DNA of 64,000 nucleotides, taken from assembly GCA_027483945.1 (NCBI GenBank), contig JAIXTM010000001.1:154030-218029 (forward strand), read 5' to 3'. Shown here piece after piece: positions 56,103 to 64,000 of this stretch. Under the pieces are notes generated by a model. That model had not been told where the DNA came from. It did no database searches and worked only from the letters and a program-made list of their open reading frames with translations. Source of the stretch: Hyphomicrobiales bacterium. Lineage in GTDB: Bacteria; Pseudomonadota; Alphaproteobacteria; Rhizobiales; Beijerinckiaceae. Position 1 is the stretch's first letter. The number at the start of each line of letters is the position of its first letter. The translations under genes and the position numbers were made by a program.

Positions 56103-57413
56103 CTAGAGGATGAACCGGCTGAGATCGGCGTTGCGGGCAAGGTCGCCCACCTGCGCCTCCACATAGGCGGCGTCGATGGTGAGCGTCTGGCCGCCGCGGT
56201 CGGGCGCGTGGAACGAGATATCGTCGAGAATGCGCTCCATGACCGTCTGCAGGCGGCGGGCGCCGATATTCTCCACGTTGGAGTTCACCTCCACCGCGAC
56301 CCGGGCGATCGCGTCGACGGCATCGTCGGTGAAGACGAGGGAGACGCCCTCGGTCGCCATCATCGCCACGGACTGGCGGACCAGGCTCGCCTCGGTGTCG
56401 GTGAGGATGCGCCGGAAATCGTCGATGTCGAGGGAGGAGAGCTCGACGCGGATCGGCAGGCGGCCCTGCAGCTCGGGCAGGAGGTCCGACGGCTTGGCGA
56501 CGTGGAAGGCGCCCGATGCGATGAAGAGGACGTGGTCCGTCTTCACCGGCCCGTGCTTGGTGGCGACCGTCGTGCCCTCGATGAGGGGCAGGAGATCGCG
56601 TTGCACGCCCTCGCGGGAAACGTCGGCGCCGGCCCGGCCCTCGCGGGCCGTGATCTTGTCGATCTCGTCCAGGAAGACGATGCCATTGTTCTCCACCTGG
56701 CGGATCGCCTCCTGGACGATGGCGTCCTGGTCGATGAGCTTGTCGCTCTCCTCCGCCACGATGGGCTCGTAGGCGTCCGCGACGGTCATGCGCCGCGGCT
56801 TGCCCTGGCGGCCGAAGGCCTTGCCCAGCATGTCGGACAGGTTCACCGCGCCGATGGAGGCGCCGGGAACGCCAGGCACCTCGAACATGGGCATGCCGCC
56901 GCCGCCCGTGGGGTTCAGCTCGACCTCGATCTCCTTGTCGTCGAGCTCGTTGGCGCGCAGCTTGCGGCGGAAGGCGTCGCGCGTGCCGGGGCTCGCGGTC
57001 GGCCCGACCAGTGCGTCGAGCACGCGCTCCTCGGCGGCCAGATGCGCTTTGGCGTGGACCTCCTTGCGGCGCGCATCCCTGACGAGGCCGATTCCGACCT
57101 CGACGAGGTCGCGCACGATGGATTCCACGTCGCGGCCGACATAGCCTACCTCGGTGAACTTGGTGGCCTCGACCTTCAGGAAGGGCGCGCCGGCGAGCCT
57201 GGCGAGGCGCCGGGAGATCTCCGTCTTGCCGCAGCCGGTCGGCCCGATCATCAGGATGTTCTTCGGGACGACCTCGTCCTTCAGCGGCCCTTCCAGCCGC
57301 TGCCGGCGCCAGCGGTTGCGCAGGGCGATGGCGACCGCGCGCTTGGCATCCTTCTGGCCGACGATGAAACGGTCGAGTTCCGAGACGATCTCGCGAGGGG
57401 AAAATTCGGTCAT
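56103..57413 (-). CDS. hslU: ATP-dependent protease ATPase subunit HslU
   Basis: 436 residues from ATG 57413, where [20 protein letters not shown] begins as expected. Walker [10 protein letters not shown] is near 57, Walker [11 protein letters not shown] near 250, and the C terminus ends SRFIL, the tail that docks into HslV. It unfolds substrates for HslV. A GNAT gene separates it from hslV, a common arrangement in this order. Confidence 0.97.
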   Translation of the reverse strand: MTEFSPREIVSELDRFIVGQKDAKRAVAIALRNRWRRQRLEGPLKDEVVPKNILMIGPTGCGKTEISRRLARLAGAPFLKVEATKFTEVGYVGRDVESIVRDLVEVGIGLVRDARRKEVHAKAHLAAEERVLDALVGPTASPGTRDAFRRKLRANELDDKEIEVELNPTGGGGMPMFEVPGVPGASIGAVNLSDMLGKAFGRQGKPRRMTVADAYEPIVAEESDKLIDQDAIVQEAIRQVENNGIVFLDEIDKITAREGRAGADVSREGVQRDLLPLIEGTTVATKHGPVKTDHVLFIASGAFHVAKPSDLLPELQGRLPIRVELSSLDIDDFRRILTDTEASLVRQSVAMMATEGVSLVFTDDAVDAIARVAVEVNSNVENIGARRLQTVMERILDDISFHAPDRGGQTLTIDAAYVEAQVGDLARNADLSRFIL

Positions 57414-57432
57414 CGCGCTTGCTCCGGCTTCA

Positions 57433-58020
57433 TCAACGGGATTCCGGAACGACGTGCTGCATGATGAGGACGCCCTCGGTGCGGCCCTCCAGGTGCGGCA
57501 CGGGCGTGAACCCGGCCTTGGCATAGGCGCGGACGGCCCGGCCGTTCTCCGGGTCGGGATCGATGACGATGTTGCGCAGGCCCGCGGCGCGCAACCGCGC
57601 GATGAAGGCTTTCAGGACGCGGGTGCCGATGCCCTTCGACAGGGTCGCGCCGTCGGCGATGGAGAGGTCGACGCCGACCGCATCGGCGGGAAGCTCCATG
57701 AGCCATGGATTGTCGGCCGCCCATTCGGGCGTCTGGTGCGGGCCGATATACCAGACCTGGATATAGCCGGCGGGCCGCCCGTCGACGTGGAAGATGTAGG
57801 GCCGGGTATCGTCACGTCCCTCCACCATGTCGCGGATATGGCCGAATTCAGGCTCCGGCTCGCCCCACCATTCCCGCCAATGCGGACGGGCGAGCCAGTC
57901 CGCGATCATGGGCAGATCCTCGGGCCGGATCGGCCGGAAGGCGACGCCGTCGGCATCGACCGCCGGGACGATGCGGTCGAGATCGGCGGGGGCGGGGAGG
58001 ATCGTGTCAGCGGGTGGCAT
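57433..58020 (-). CDS. GNAT acetyltransferase between hslV and hslU (AAC(6')/IucB-like)
   Basis: 195 residues. [21 protein letters not shown] and the acetyl-CoA loop [13 protein letters not shown] with YAKAGFTPV match the Acetyltransf_8 group that includes AAC(6') and siderophore acetylases. Such genes are conserved between hslV and hslU in Hyphomicrobiales and so are probably not resistance genes. It overlaps hslV by 14 bases. The acceptor is unknown. Confidence 0.87.
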   Translation of the reverse strand: MPPADTILPAPADLDRIVPAVDADGVAFRPIRPEDLPMIADWLARPHWREWWGEPEPEFGHIRDMVEGRDDTRPYIFHVDGRPAGYIQVWYIGPHQTPEWAADNPWLMELPADAVGVDLSIADGATLSKGIGTRVLKAFIARLRAAGLRNIVIDPDPENGRAVRAYAKAGFTPVPHLEGRTEGVLIMQHVVPESR

Positions 58021-58573
58021 CGAGGGCCTCGATGGTCAGGTTGCCATTGGTGTAGACGCAGATCTCGGCGGCGATCTGCAGCGAGCGCCGCACGATCGCC
58101 TCGGCGTCGAGGTCGCTGCGGTCGATGAGCGCGCGCGCCGCGGCCAGGGCGTAATTGCCGCCGGAGCCGATCGCCATGACGGCGCCGTCGGGCAGGGCTT
58201 CGGGCTCCAGCACGTCGCCGGTGCCGGAGAGAAGAAGGCTCACCTCCCTGTCGGCGACTAGCATCATCGCCTCGAGGCGGCGGAGATAACGGTCGGTGCG
58301 CCAGTCCTTCGCCATCTCGACGCAGGCGCGGGCGAGCTGGGAGGGATGCTGCTCCAGCTTGGCTTCCAGCCGCTCGAACAGGGTGAAGGCGTCGGCGGTG
58401 GCGCCGGCGAAGCCGCCGATCACCGCGCCCTTGGCGAGGCGGCGGACCTTCCTCGCATTGCCCTTCACGACCGTCTGGCCGAGGCTGACCTGGCCGTCGC
58501 CGCCGATGACGACGCGGCCGGCCTTGCGGACCATGACGATGGTGGTGCCGTGGAATGTCTGGGGGTCGCTCAT
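58007..58573 (-). CDS. hslV: ATP-dependent protease subunit HslV
   Basis: 188 residues from ATG 58573; an in-frame ATG at 58621 would only lengthen the propeptide. Processing after His8-Gly9 would expose Thr10 in [10 protein letters not shown] as the N-terminal nucleophile. [12 protein letters not shown] and [14 protein letters not shown] are typical of this proteasome-like peptidase. It forms a dodecamer capped by HslU. Confidence 0.95.
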   Translation of the reverse strand: MSDPQTFHGTTIVMVRKAGRVVIGGDGQVSLGQTVVKGNARKVRRLAKGAVIGGFAGATADAFTLFERLEAKLEQHPSQLARACVEMAKDWRTDRYLRRLEAMMLVADREVSLLLSGTGDVLEPEALPDGAVMAIGSGGNYALAAARALIDRSDLDAEAIVRRSLQIAAEICVYTNGNLTIEALDATR

Positions 58574-58734
58574 GGGATCCGGCGGGGTCGGGGAGGACGG
58601 GGTGGCGGGGTCTTGAGCCACACTTAATCATCGAAGGCCGAATGACAAAGGCGGTGGTGGCAATCGGTCCCGCCCCTTGGTAGAAGCCGCGCGGCGGCCG
58701 GGACGTCCGGCGCCTCACGAGGGAGCAAGCGGCG

Positions 58735-59322
58735 ATGCGCGCCGGTGAGATCGACCGCAAGACGGCGGAGACGGCGATTGCCGTAAAGGTGAACCTGGAC
58801 GGCGAAGGCAAGGCCTCGATCGCCACCGGGATCGGCTTCTTCGACCATATGCTGGAGCTGTTCGCCCGCCATTCGCTGATCGACCTTCACGTGAAGGTCG
58901 AGGGCGACCTGCATGTCGATTTCCACCATTCGGTGGAGGATACGGGCATCGCGCTCGGCCAGGCCATCGCGAAGGCGCTCGGCGACAAGAAGGGCATTGC
59001 CCGCTACGCCGACCTGCACCTGCCCATGGACGAGACGCTGACCCGCGTCTGCGTGGACGTGTCCGGCCGGCCGTTCCTGGTGTTCCGCACTGCGTTCCCG
59101 ACGCCGAAGATCGGCGAGTTCGACACCGAGCTGGTGCGCGAGTTCTTCCAGGCCTTCGCGGTCCAGGCGGGGCTGACGCTCCACGTGGAGACGCTGTACG
59201 GCGTCAACAGCCACCATATCGCGGAGAGCTGCTTCAAGGGCCTCGCCCGGGCGCTGCGCGCTGCGCTGGCGGTGGACCCGCGGGAAGGCGGCCGGGTTCC
59301 CTCCACCAAGGGCGCCCTGTAA
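58735..59322 (+). CDS. hisB: Imidazoleglycerol-phosphate dehydratase
   Basis: 195 residues, the short monofunctional form without a phosphatase domain. Metal motifs are [14 protein letters not shown] and [16 protein letters not shown]. The ribosome-binding site GAGGGAGC precedes the ATG. It performs the sixth step of histidine synthesis and opens a plus-strand operon. It is divergent from hslV with a 161-base gap. Confidence 0.97.
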   Translation: MRAGEIDRKTAETAIAVKVNLDGEGKASIATGIGFFDHMLELFARHSLIDLHVKVEGDLHVDFHHSVEDTGIALGQAIAKALGDKKGIARYADLHLPMDETLTRVCVDVSGRPFLVFRTAFPTPKIGEFDTELVREFFQAFAVQAGLTLHVETLYGVNSHHIAESCFKGLARALRAALAVDPREGGRVPSTKGAL

Positions 59323-59350
59323 CCCGACGGACCTCGAGCGGAGCAAGGCC

Positions 59351-59851
59351 ATGGCGAGCTACATCGTTCATGCCCCGCCTGCGGGCGCGGGAGACGCGCG
59401 CGCCTTCGATGCGGCGGTGCTGGTGAAGGACGGCTTCTCGGTCTTCGCCTTCGCGCTGACGCTCATCTGGGCGCTGTGGCACCGGATGTGGCTGGTCGCG
59501 CTCCTCGTCCTCCTTTTCGATCTCGCGCTCATCGCCGCGCTGGGGCTGCTCGGGGTCCATCCCCTCGCGGCCATGGGCGCGGAGCTCGCCGTCTCGCTGC
59601 TGATCGGGCTGGAGGCCGCCGCGATCCGGTCCTGGCACCTGGCGCGAAAGGGGCGGCCCGCCGCCTTCGTCGTCGTCGCCGACGACGCCCAGGGCGCCGA
59701 GGACAAGGCGGCGCTCCTGTGGAGCCGGGGCACCGGCGCGGCGTCGAACGCGTGGCGGCCCGCGCCCGCGCCGCGGCCGGCTCCGGCTGCCGTTCCCGCA
59801 ACCGGCGGGCCGGTGCTCGGCCTGTTCCCCGACCCGGAGAGGCGTCCGTGA
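59351..59851 (+). CDS. DUF2628 membrane protein in the histidine operon
   Basis: 166 residues. [10 protein letters not shown] at the start, [25 protein letters not shown] and later hydrophobic segments match DUF2628. The last 60 residues are Pro/Ala-rich ([14 protein letters not shown]). This gene sits between hisB and hisH in many Hyphomicrobiales, but no role in histidine synthesis is known. It overlaps hisH by 4 bases (GTGA). Confidence 0.88.
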   Translation: MASYIVHAPPAGAGDARAFDAAVLVKDGFSVFAFALTLIWALWHRMWLVALLVLLFDLALIAALGLLGVHPLAAMGAELAVSLLIGLEAAAIRSWHLARKGRPAAFVVVADDAQGAEDKAALLWSRGTGAASNAWRPAPAPRPAPAAVPATGGPVLGLFPDPERRP

Positions 59852-60498
59852 CCGTCGCGATCATCGATTACGGCTCCGGGAACCTGCACTCGGCGCAGAA
59901 GGCCTTCGAGCGGGCGGCGCGCGAGGCGGGTCTGTCCATACCCATCGTCGTGACGGCGGACCCCGACGCGGTGCGCCGGGCGGAGCGCATCGTCCTGCCC
60001 GGCGTCGGCGCCTTCGCCGATTGCCGCCGCGGGCTCGATTCGGTCCCGGGCATGGTCGAGGCCATGACCGAGGCGGTGCGCCGGGACGGCAAGCCGTTCC
60101 TCGGCATCTGCGTCGGCATGCAGCTGATGGCGAGCCGGGGGCTGGAATATTCCACCACGGCCGGGCTCGACTGGATCCACGGCGACGTGGCCCTGATCCG
60201 GCCATACGACGCCGCGCTGAAGATCCCGCATATGGGCTGGAACAACCTCCATCCCCAGGCGGAGCACCCGCTGATAGCGGACATCCCGCTCGGGCCGTCG
60301 GGACAGAACGCCTATTTCGTCCATTCCTACGCGCTCACCCCCGCCGATCCGCAGGACGTGCTGGCGCTGACCGATTACGGCGGCCCGGTCACGGCCATCG
60401 TCGCGAAGGACAACATGGCCGGCACCCAGTTCCACCCGGAAAAGAGCCAGAAGCTCGGCCTGAAGCTCATTGCCAACTTCCTGGGATGGCGGCCGTGA
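59848..60498 (+). CDS. hisH: Imidazole glycerol phosphate synthase glutaminase subunit HisH
   Basis: 216 residues from GTG 59848. [13 protein letters not shown] begins the class I glutaminase fold. The nucleophile is Cys88 in [10 protein letters not shown], and [10 protein letters not shown] supplies the His and Glu. It delivers ammonia from glutamine to HisF. The operon order hisH-hisA-hisF is standard. Confidence 0.97.
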   Translation: MTVAIIDYGSGNLHSAQKAFERAAREAGLSIPIVVTADPDAVRRAERIVLPGVGAFADCRRGLDSVPGMVEAMTEAVRRDGKPFLGICVGMQLMASRGLEYSTTAGLDWIHGDVALIRPYDAALKIPHMGWNNLHPQAEHPLIADIPLGPSGQNAYFVHSYALTPADPQDVLALTDYGGPVTAIVAKDNMAGTQFHPEKSQKLGLKLIANFLGWRP

Positions 60499-61256
60499 TC
60501 CTCTTTCCCGCCATCGACCTCAAGGAAGGGCGCTGCGTCCGCCTGGTGCGGGGCGACATGGCGCAGGCGACGATCTTCAACGACGATCCCGGCGCCCAGG
60601 CCACATCCTTCTTCGCGCAGGGCTTCAGCCATCTGCATGTCGTGGACCTCGACGGCGCCTTTGCCGGCAAGCCGATGAACGCGTCCGCCGTGGACGCGAT
60701 CCTCAAGGCCGTGCCCGACATGCCGGTGCAGCTCGGCGGCGGTATCCGGGACATGGCGACGGTGGAGGGGTGGCTCGACAAGGGCGTCGCCCGGGTCATC
60801 ATCGGCACGGCGGCCGTCCGCCAGCCGGATTTCGTGCGAGAGGCCGCGCGCGCCTTTCCGAACCGGATCGTGGTGGGCATCGACGCCCGCGACGGGATGG
60901 TCGCGGTTGAGGGCTGGGCCGAGACCTCGACGCTCAGCGCCCACGACCTCGCCGACCGCTTCGCGGATGCGGGCGTGGCGGCCATCGTCTATACCGACAT
61001 CGCCCGCGACGGCGTGCTCGCCGGCGTCAACTGGCCGATGACGGCCGCTCTGGCCGACCGCTCGCCGATCCCGGTCATCGCGTCGGGCGGCCTCGCCTCG
61101 ATCGCGGACATCGAGGAGATGGTGCGGCGGCGCCATCCGCGCATCGAAGGCGCGATCTCCGGCCGCGCCCTCTATGACGGCCGGATCGACCCGGCGGCGG
61201 CGCTCGCCGCCATCGCGGCCGCCAAGGTGGCCCCCAGGGCGGCGGAGGCCCGCTGA
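60486..61256 (+). CDS. hisA: ProFAR isomerase HisA
   Basis: 256 residues from ATG 60486, which overlaps hisH by 13 bases; a GTG at 60495 (GTGA overlap) would give the family-like start MILFPAID. Catalytic Asp is in [10 protein letters not shown] and the second in [16 protein letters not shown] and IASGGLAS are phosphate loops of the TIM barrel. Confidence 0.96.
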   Translation: MAAVILFPAIDLKEGRCVRLVRGDMAQATIFNDDPGAQATSFFAQGFSHLHVVDLDGAFAGKPMNASAVDAILKAVPDMPVQLGGGIRDMATVEGWLDKGVARVIIGTAAVRQPDFVREAARAFPNRIVVGIDARDGMVAVEGWAETSTLSAHDLADRFADAGVAAIVYTDIARDGVLAGVNWPMTAALADRSPIPVIASGGLASIADIEEMVRRRHPRIEGAISGRALYDGRIDPAAALAAIAAAKVAPRAAEAR

Positions 61257-62026
61257 TGCTCAAGATCCGCGTCATCCCCTGCCTCGACGTCAAGGACGGC
61301 CGCGTCGTCAAGGGCGTGCAGTTCGCCGACCTGGTGGATGCCGGCGACCCGGTCGAGGCGGCCAAGGCCTACGACGCCGCCGGCGCCGACGAGCTGACCT
61401 TCCTGGACATCACCGCGAGCCACGAGGAGCGCGGCACGCTGCTCGACGTCGTGCAGCGCACGGCGGAGGCCTGTTTCATGCCGCTGACGGTGGGCGGGGG
61501 CGTGAGAACGGTCGAGGACATCCGCCGGCTGCTGCTCGCCGGCGCCGACAAGGTCTCGATCAACACGGCCGCCGTGACGCGCCGGGACTTCGTGCGCGAA
61601 GCGGCCGAGAAATTCGGCGACCAGTGCATCGTGGTCGCCATCGACGCCAAGAAGGTCTCTGCCGGCTATCCGGAGAAATGGGAGATCTTCACCCATGGCG
61701 GGCGCAACCCGACCGGCATCGACGCGGTGGATTATGCCCGAGAGGTCGTCTCCCTCGGCGCGGGGGAGCTTCTCGTCACCTCCATGGACAAGGACGGCAC
61801 CAAGTCCGGCTACGATATCGGCCTGATGCGCACGATCGCCGACGCGGTCTCGGTGCCGGTCGTCGCCTCCGGCGGCGTCGGCAATCTCGATGACCTAGTC
61901 GCCGGCGTCCGGGACGGCCATGCCAGCGCGGTGCTGGCGGCCTCGATCTTCCATTTCGGCACCTATAGCGTGGGCGAGGCGAAGGCTCACATGGCCGCTG
62001 CCGGCCTGCCTATGCGGATGGACTGA
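61256..62026 (+). CDS. hisF: Imidazole glycerol phosphate synthase cyclase subunit HisF
   Basis: 256 residues. [16 protein letters not shown] carries the first catalytic Asp, [12 protein letters not shown] the phosphate loop, and [13 protein letters not shown] the second Asp. VASGGVGN is the other phosphate loop. The ATG shares one base with the hisA stop (TGATG). It forms the HisH-HisF complex that makes IGP and AICAR. Confidence 0.97.
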   Translation: MLKIRVIPCLDVKDGRVVKGVQFADLVDAGDPVEAAKAYDAAGADELTFLDITASHEERGTLLDVVQRTAEACFMPLTVGGGVRTVEDIRRLLLAGADKVSINTAAVTRRDFVREAAEKFGDQCIVVAIDAKKVSAGYPEKWEIFTHGGRNPTGIDAVDYAREVVSLGAGELLVTSMDKDGTKSGYDIGLMRTIADAVSVPVVASGGVGNLDDLVAGVRDGHASAVLAASIFHFGTYSVGEAKAHMAAAGLPMRMD

Positions 62027-62028
62027 TT

Positions 62029-62349
62029 ATGGGCTCCTTCACGCTTGCCGATCTTGCCGCGATCGTCGCCGAACGGGCGGACGCGTCCCCGGCCGAGAGC
62101 TACACCGCCAGATTGCTCGCGGACGGCATGCCGCGGGCGGCCAAGAAGCTGGGCGAGGAAGCGACGGAAGCCGTCATCGCCGCCGTCGCCGGCAGCGAGG
62201 CGGAGCTGCGGGACGAGGCCGCGGACGTGCTCTATCACCTATTGGTCGTGCTCCACGGACGGGGCGTTCCGTTGCAGGATGTGCTTGACGCGCTGCAGCG
62301 GCGCACCGCGCGAAGCGGCCTGGACGAGAAGGCATCCCGGCCGCGCTGA
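62029..62349 (+). CDS. hisE: Phosphoribosyl-ATP diphosphatase
   Basis: 106 residues. [21 protein letters not shown] and EATEAVIAA, then [14 protein letters not shown], are the MazG-like helices with their acidic metal ligands. It hydrolyses PR-ATP in the second step of histidine synthesis and here is separate from HisI. It starts 2 bases after hisF and is followed 20 bases later by coaA, the order seen in relatives. Confidence 0.96.
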   Translation: MGSFTLADLAAIVAERADASPAESYTARLLADGMPRAAKKLGEEATEAVIAAVAGSEAELRDEAADVLYHLLVVLHGRGVPLQDVLDALQRRTARSGLDEKASRPR

Positions 62350-62369
62350 GCGACGGCGGGGTCCTGACG

Positions 62370-63341
62370 ATGAGCGGAGCGGGCATGGACCAGCATGTCG
62401 AGGACGGACTTGCCCCCTACCGCACCTTCTCCCGCGCCGAATGGGCATCCCTGCGCGCGGACACGCCGCTGACGCTGACCGCGCAGGAGGTGGAGCGGCT
62501 CCAGTCGCTCAACGACCCGATCTCGCTCGAGGAGGTCGTGGCGATCTACCTGCCGCTGTCGCGCCTGCTGTCGCTCTACGTCGCGGCGACGCAGGGCCTG
62601 TTCAAGGCCACGCGGCGCTTCCTGCTCGCCGAGAACGAGACCAAGACGCCCTATATCATCGGGGTTGCGGGCTCCGTGGCGGTCGGCAAGTCCACGACTG
62701 CCCGCGTCCTGAAGGCCCTGCTCGCCCGCTGGCCCAACACGCCGAAGGTGGAACTGGTGACCACCGACGGGTTCCTGTGGCCCAATGCGGAGCTGGAACG
62801 GCTCGGGCTGATGGAGCGCAAGGGCTTCCCCGAGAGCTATGACACGGGCGCGCTCCTGCGCTTCCTGTCGGACATCAAGGCGGGCCGCCGGCATGTCCAG
62901 GCGCCGGTCTATTCCCACCTCACCTATGACGTGGTGGCGGGCGAGACGATCGAGGTGGATCAGCCGGACATCCTGATCGTGGAGGGGCTCAACGTCCTCC
63001 AGCCGGCGCGCCTGCCCAAGGACGGCGCGGCGATCCCCTTCGTGTCCGATTTCTTCGACTTCTCGGTCTATCTCGACGCCGAGGAGGATCCGCTCCACGA
63101 CTGGTATATCCGCCGCTTCATGAAGCTGCGCGAGACCGCGTTCCGCGATCCGCGTTCGTTCTTCCGCAAATATGCGGACGTCTCCGAGGCGGAGGCGCTT
63201 CAGACCGCGGAGCGGCTGTGGAGCCGCATCAACCTCGTCAACCTGCGCGAGAACATCGTGCCGACGCGGCGGCGCGCGAGCCTGATCCTGCGCAAGGGCG
63301 AAAGCCACCGCATCGAGCAGGTGGCCCTGCGGCGGCTGTGA
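62370..63341 (+). CDS. coaA: Pantothenate kinase, type I
   Basis: 323 residues. The P-loop [13 protein letters not shown] contains Lys107, TTDGFLWPN follows, RKGFPESYD and YSHLTYDV are typical, and [10 protein letters not shown] is near the end. It phosphorylates pantothenate in the first step of coenzyme A synthesis. It is the last gene of the histidine transcript. No gene follows before the window end. Confidence 0.97.
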   Translation: MSGAGMDQHVEDGLAPYRTFSRAEWASLRADTPLTLTAQEVERLQSLNDPISLEEVVAIYLPLSRLLSLYVAATQGLFKATRRFLLAENETKTPYIIGVAGSVAVGKSTTARVLKALLARWPNTPKVELVTTDGFLWPNAELERLGLMERKGFPESYDTGALLRFLSDIKAGRRHVQAPVYSHLTYDVVAGETIEVDQPDILIVEGLNVLQPARLPKDGAAIPFVSDFFDFSVYLDAEEDPLHDWYIRRFMKLRETAFRDPRSFFRKYADVSEAEALQTAERLWSRINLVNLRENIVPTRRRASLILRKGESHRIEQVALRRL

Positions 63342-63356
63342 GGCGGCGCTTTTGCG

Positions 63357-63437
63357 CGTCATTGCGAGGAACGGGGCGACGAAGCAGTCCATGCGTCCGA
63401 CCCGGCGCCGGATCGCTCCGCCGCGCCCGCGATGACG
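63357..63437. repeat. Short intergenic repeat with terminal inverted repeats
   Basis: 81 bases bounded by CGTCATTGCG (63357-63366) and CGCGATGACG (63428-63437), which pair at 9 of 10 positions. The left end reads GTCATTGCGAGG...GACGAAGCAGTCC, a sequence I recognise as a common dispersed repeat in Hyphomicrobiales. A partial copy (GGTCATCGCAAGGA) occurs at about 63762. Confidence 0.6.
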
Positions 63438-63465
63438 ATGGGATGCGTATCTGGCCGCGTGCTTG

Positions 63466-63511
63466 AGGCGTGGATGCTCGGCACAAGGCCGAGCATGACG
63501 GGGAGGCTGTG
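63466..63511. repeat. Palindromic element A, copy 1
   Basis: Contains ATGCTCGGC (63474-63482), loop ACAAG, GCCGAGCAT (63488-63496): a perfect 9-bp hairpin of 23 bases. The flanks AGGCGTGG and GACGGGGAGG are repeated in copy 2. Confidence 0.75.
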
Positions 63512-63552
63512 AGTCGCAAGCGGTCGCATACCTTTGTCCGCCGACACTGGAT

Positions 63553-63650
63553 GGTCGTCATGGTCGGGCCTGTCCCGACCATCCACGTCTTCGGTCAGAT
63601 TGGAATGCCATGCTGCCGCCATCGCATCCCACGCCCGGCACCCCCTCACC
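63553..63650. repeat. Palindromic element B, copy 1
   Basis: Carries the 23-base palindrome ATGGTCGGG, loop CCTGT, CCCGACCAT (63560-63582), then CCACGTCTTCGGTC, a diverged middle, and CACGCCCGGCACCCC. The second copy is 311 bases downstream. Confidence 0.7.
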
Positions 63651-63702
63651 CTGTCCCTCTCCCCCGTTGGGGGCGAGGGGACGGGGACCACGGCGGCTCT
63701 CC

Positions 63703-63728
63703 CCCTCTCCCCGCTCGCGGGGAGAGGG
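63703..63728. repeat. CT-rich hairpin repeat
   Basis: Perfect 11-bp arms CCCTCTCCCCG and CGGGGAGAGGG with loop CTCG. Outer imperfect arms (about 63639-63665 and 63719-63745) extend it into a long hairpin. A related CT-rich block starts at about 63950 and is cut by the window end. Confidence 0.7.
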
Positions 63729-63775
63729 TCGGGGTGAGGGGTGGGACGACGAGGCTGATCCGGTCATCGCAAGGA

Positions 63776-63821
63776 AGGCGTGGATGCTCGGCACAGGGCC
63801 GAGCATGACGGGGAGGCGGTG
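63776..63821. repeat. Palindromic element A, copy 2
   Basis: Same 46-base element as at 63466, with palindrome at 63784-63806 and one change in the loop (ACAGG for ACAAG) plus one in the flank. Offset from copy 1 is 310 bases. Confidence 0.75.
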
Positions 63822-63863
63822 GGGAGGGCGTGGCGGTGAGCTACTCCCATCGACCTCCACCCC

Positions 63864-63960
63864 GGTCGTCATGGTCGGCCCGTCCCGACCATCCACGTCT
63901 TCGGTCGGATTGGGATACCTTGCTGCCACCACCGCGCTCCACGCCCGGCACCCCCCACCC
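63864..63960. repeat. Palindromic element B, copy 2
   Basis: Palindrome at 63871-63892 (one base shorter in the loop region than copy 1), then CCACGTCTTCGGTC and CACGCCCGGCACCCC again. Several substitutions separate the two copies. Confidence 0.7.
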
Positions 63961-64000
63961 CTAGCCCCTCCCCGCCGCTGCGCGGGAGGAGGGGGATGCG

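Larger units (their letters stand above)
63342..64000. repeat. Non-coding region filled with palindromic intergenic repeats
   Basis: 659 bases without a convincing gene. Short open frames here have no family similarity that I recognise. The region is a mosaic of at least four repeat types: a bracketed element at 63357-63437, element A at 63466-63511 and 63776-63821, element B at about 63553-63643 and 63864-63953, and CT-rich hairpins. A and B recur with a spacing of 310-311 bases. These look like dispersed REP-like or MITE-like repeats. Confidence 0.75.

Noticed and set aside
54262..56106. 614-codon plus-strand frame opposite murJ and the endonuclease III-like gene
   Set aside because: Opposite two genes with complete family motifs; no recognisable domain of its own.
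57433..58020. Aminoglycoside resistance gene
   Set aside because: Although AAC(6')-like in fold, it is in the conserved hslV-hslU position of core genomes, so a resistance role is not supported.
63470..63932. Short open frames in the right-end repeat region
   Set aside because: They run through palindromic repeats in both directions, have no ribosome-binding sites and no family similarity.

Overview
The window is a stretch of high-GC alphaproteobacterial chromosome. Gene order points to the order Hyphomicrobiales (Rhizobiales). Supporting blocks are rpmH-rnpA-yidC-engB-argB, rnhB-ccrM next to mutY, a DUF721 protein with a DsbA protein and smc, an F0-only ATP synthase operon with two b-type subunits, fabA-fabB-fabI divergent from a heme-motif Irr regulator, hslV-GNAT-hslU, hisB-DUF2628-hisH-hisA-hisF-hisE-coaA, and the run murJ-trpS-usp-nfu-tsaB-rimI-fur-miaB-phoH-ybeY-corC-lnt-XRE-metK-trmB. 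The genus cannot be fixed from sequence alone. The intergenic palindromic repeats at the right end resemble those I recall from Bosea, Chelatococcus and Methylobacterium-type genomes.

Layout. 1-1575: a lower-GC accessory edge with a partial membrane/coiled-coil protein and a GIY-YIG nuclease, abutting the 3' end of tRNA-Arg(ACG). 1690-5478 (minus): TVP38-family membrane protein, FAD/NAD(P) disulfide oxidoreductase and a histidine kinase translationally coupled to it. 5566-12386 (plus): ribosome, RNase P, membrane-insertase, GTPase and arginine genes, with a Vat-like acetyltransferase between yidC and engB. 12686-19700: CcrM methyltransferase, MutY, DUF721, DsbA and Smc. 19816-22477: F0 ATP synthase operon with a promoter and terminator. 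22493-25813: DUF1236, RidA, DEAD-box helicase with a structured leader, and LysE. 25821-29184: fabI, fabB, fabA and irr. 29232-36587: polysaccharide precursor genes, namely dTDP-rhamnose (rfbCBDA) plus a WbpM/WbpV/WbpL-like trio that probably makes and loads a 6-deoxy-HexNAc sugar on undecaprenyl phosphate. 36661-41410: MBL-fold hydrolase, a degenerate ABC-transporter-like protein and a divergent DUF2336 protein. 41386-58573 (minus): about 17 kb of codirectional housekeeping genes from hslV to trmB. 58735-63341 (plus): histidine operon ending in coaA. 63342-64000: no gene, only a mosaic of palindromic repeats.

Most of the window is ordinary core genome. The items most worth a second look are: the ABC-like protein with no recognisable Walker A lysine, signature or Walker B but three Q-loop-like modules; the 14-bp inverted repeat whose 3' arm contains the metK Shine-Dalgarno sequence; the palindrome mosaic at the right end with about 310-base spacing; the kinase-oxidoreductase-TVP38 module; and the tRNA-Arg-adjacent accessory edge. 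I found no CRISPR array, no insertion sequence with a transposase and no obvious large undescribed system.
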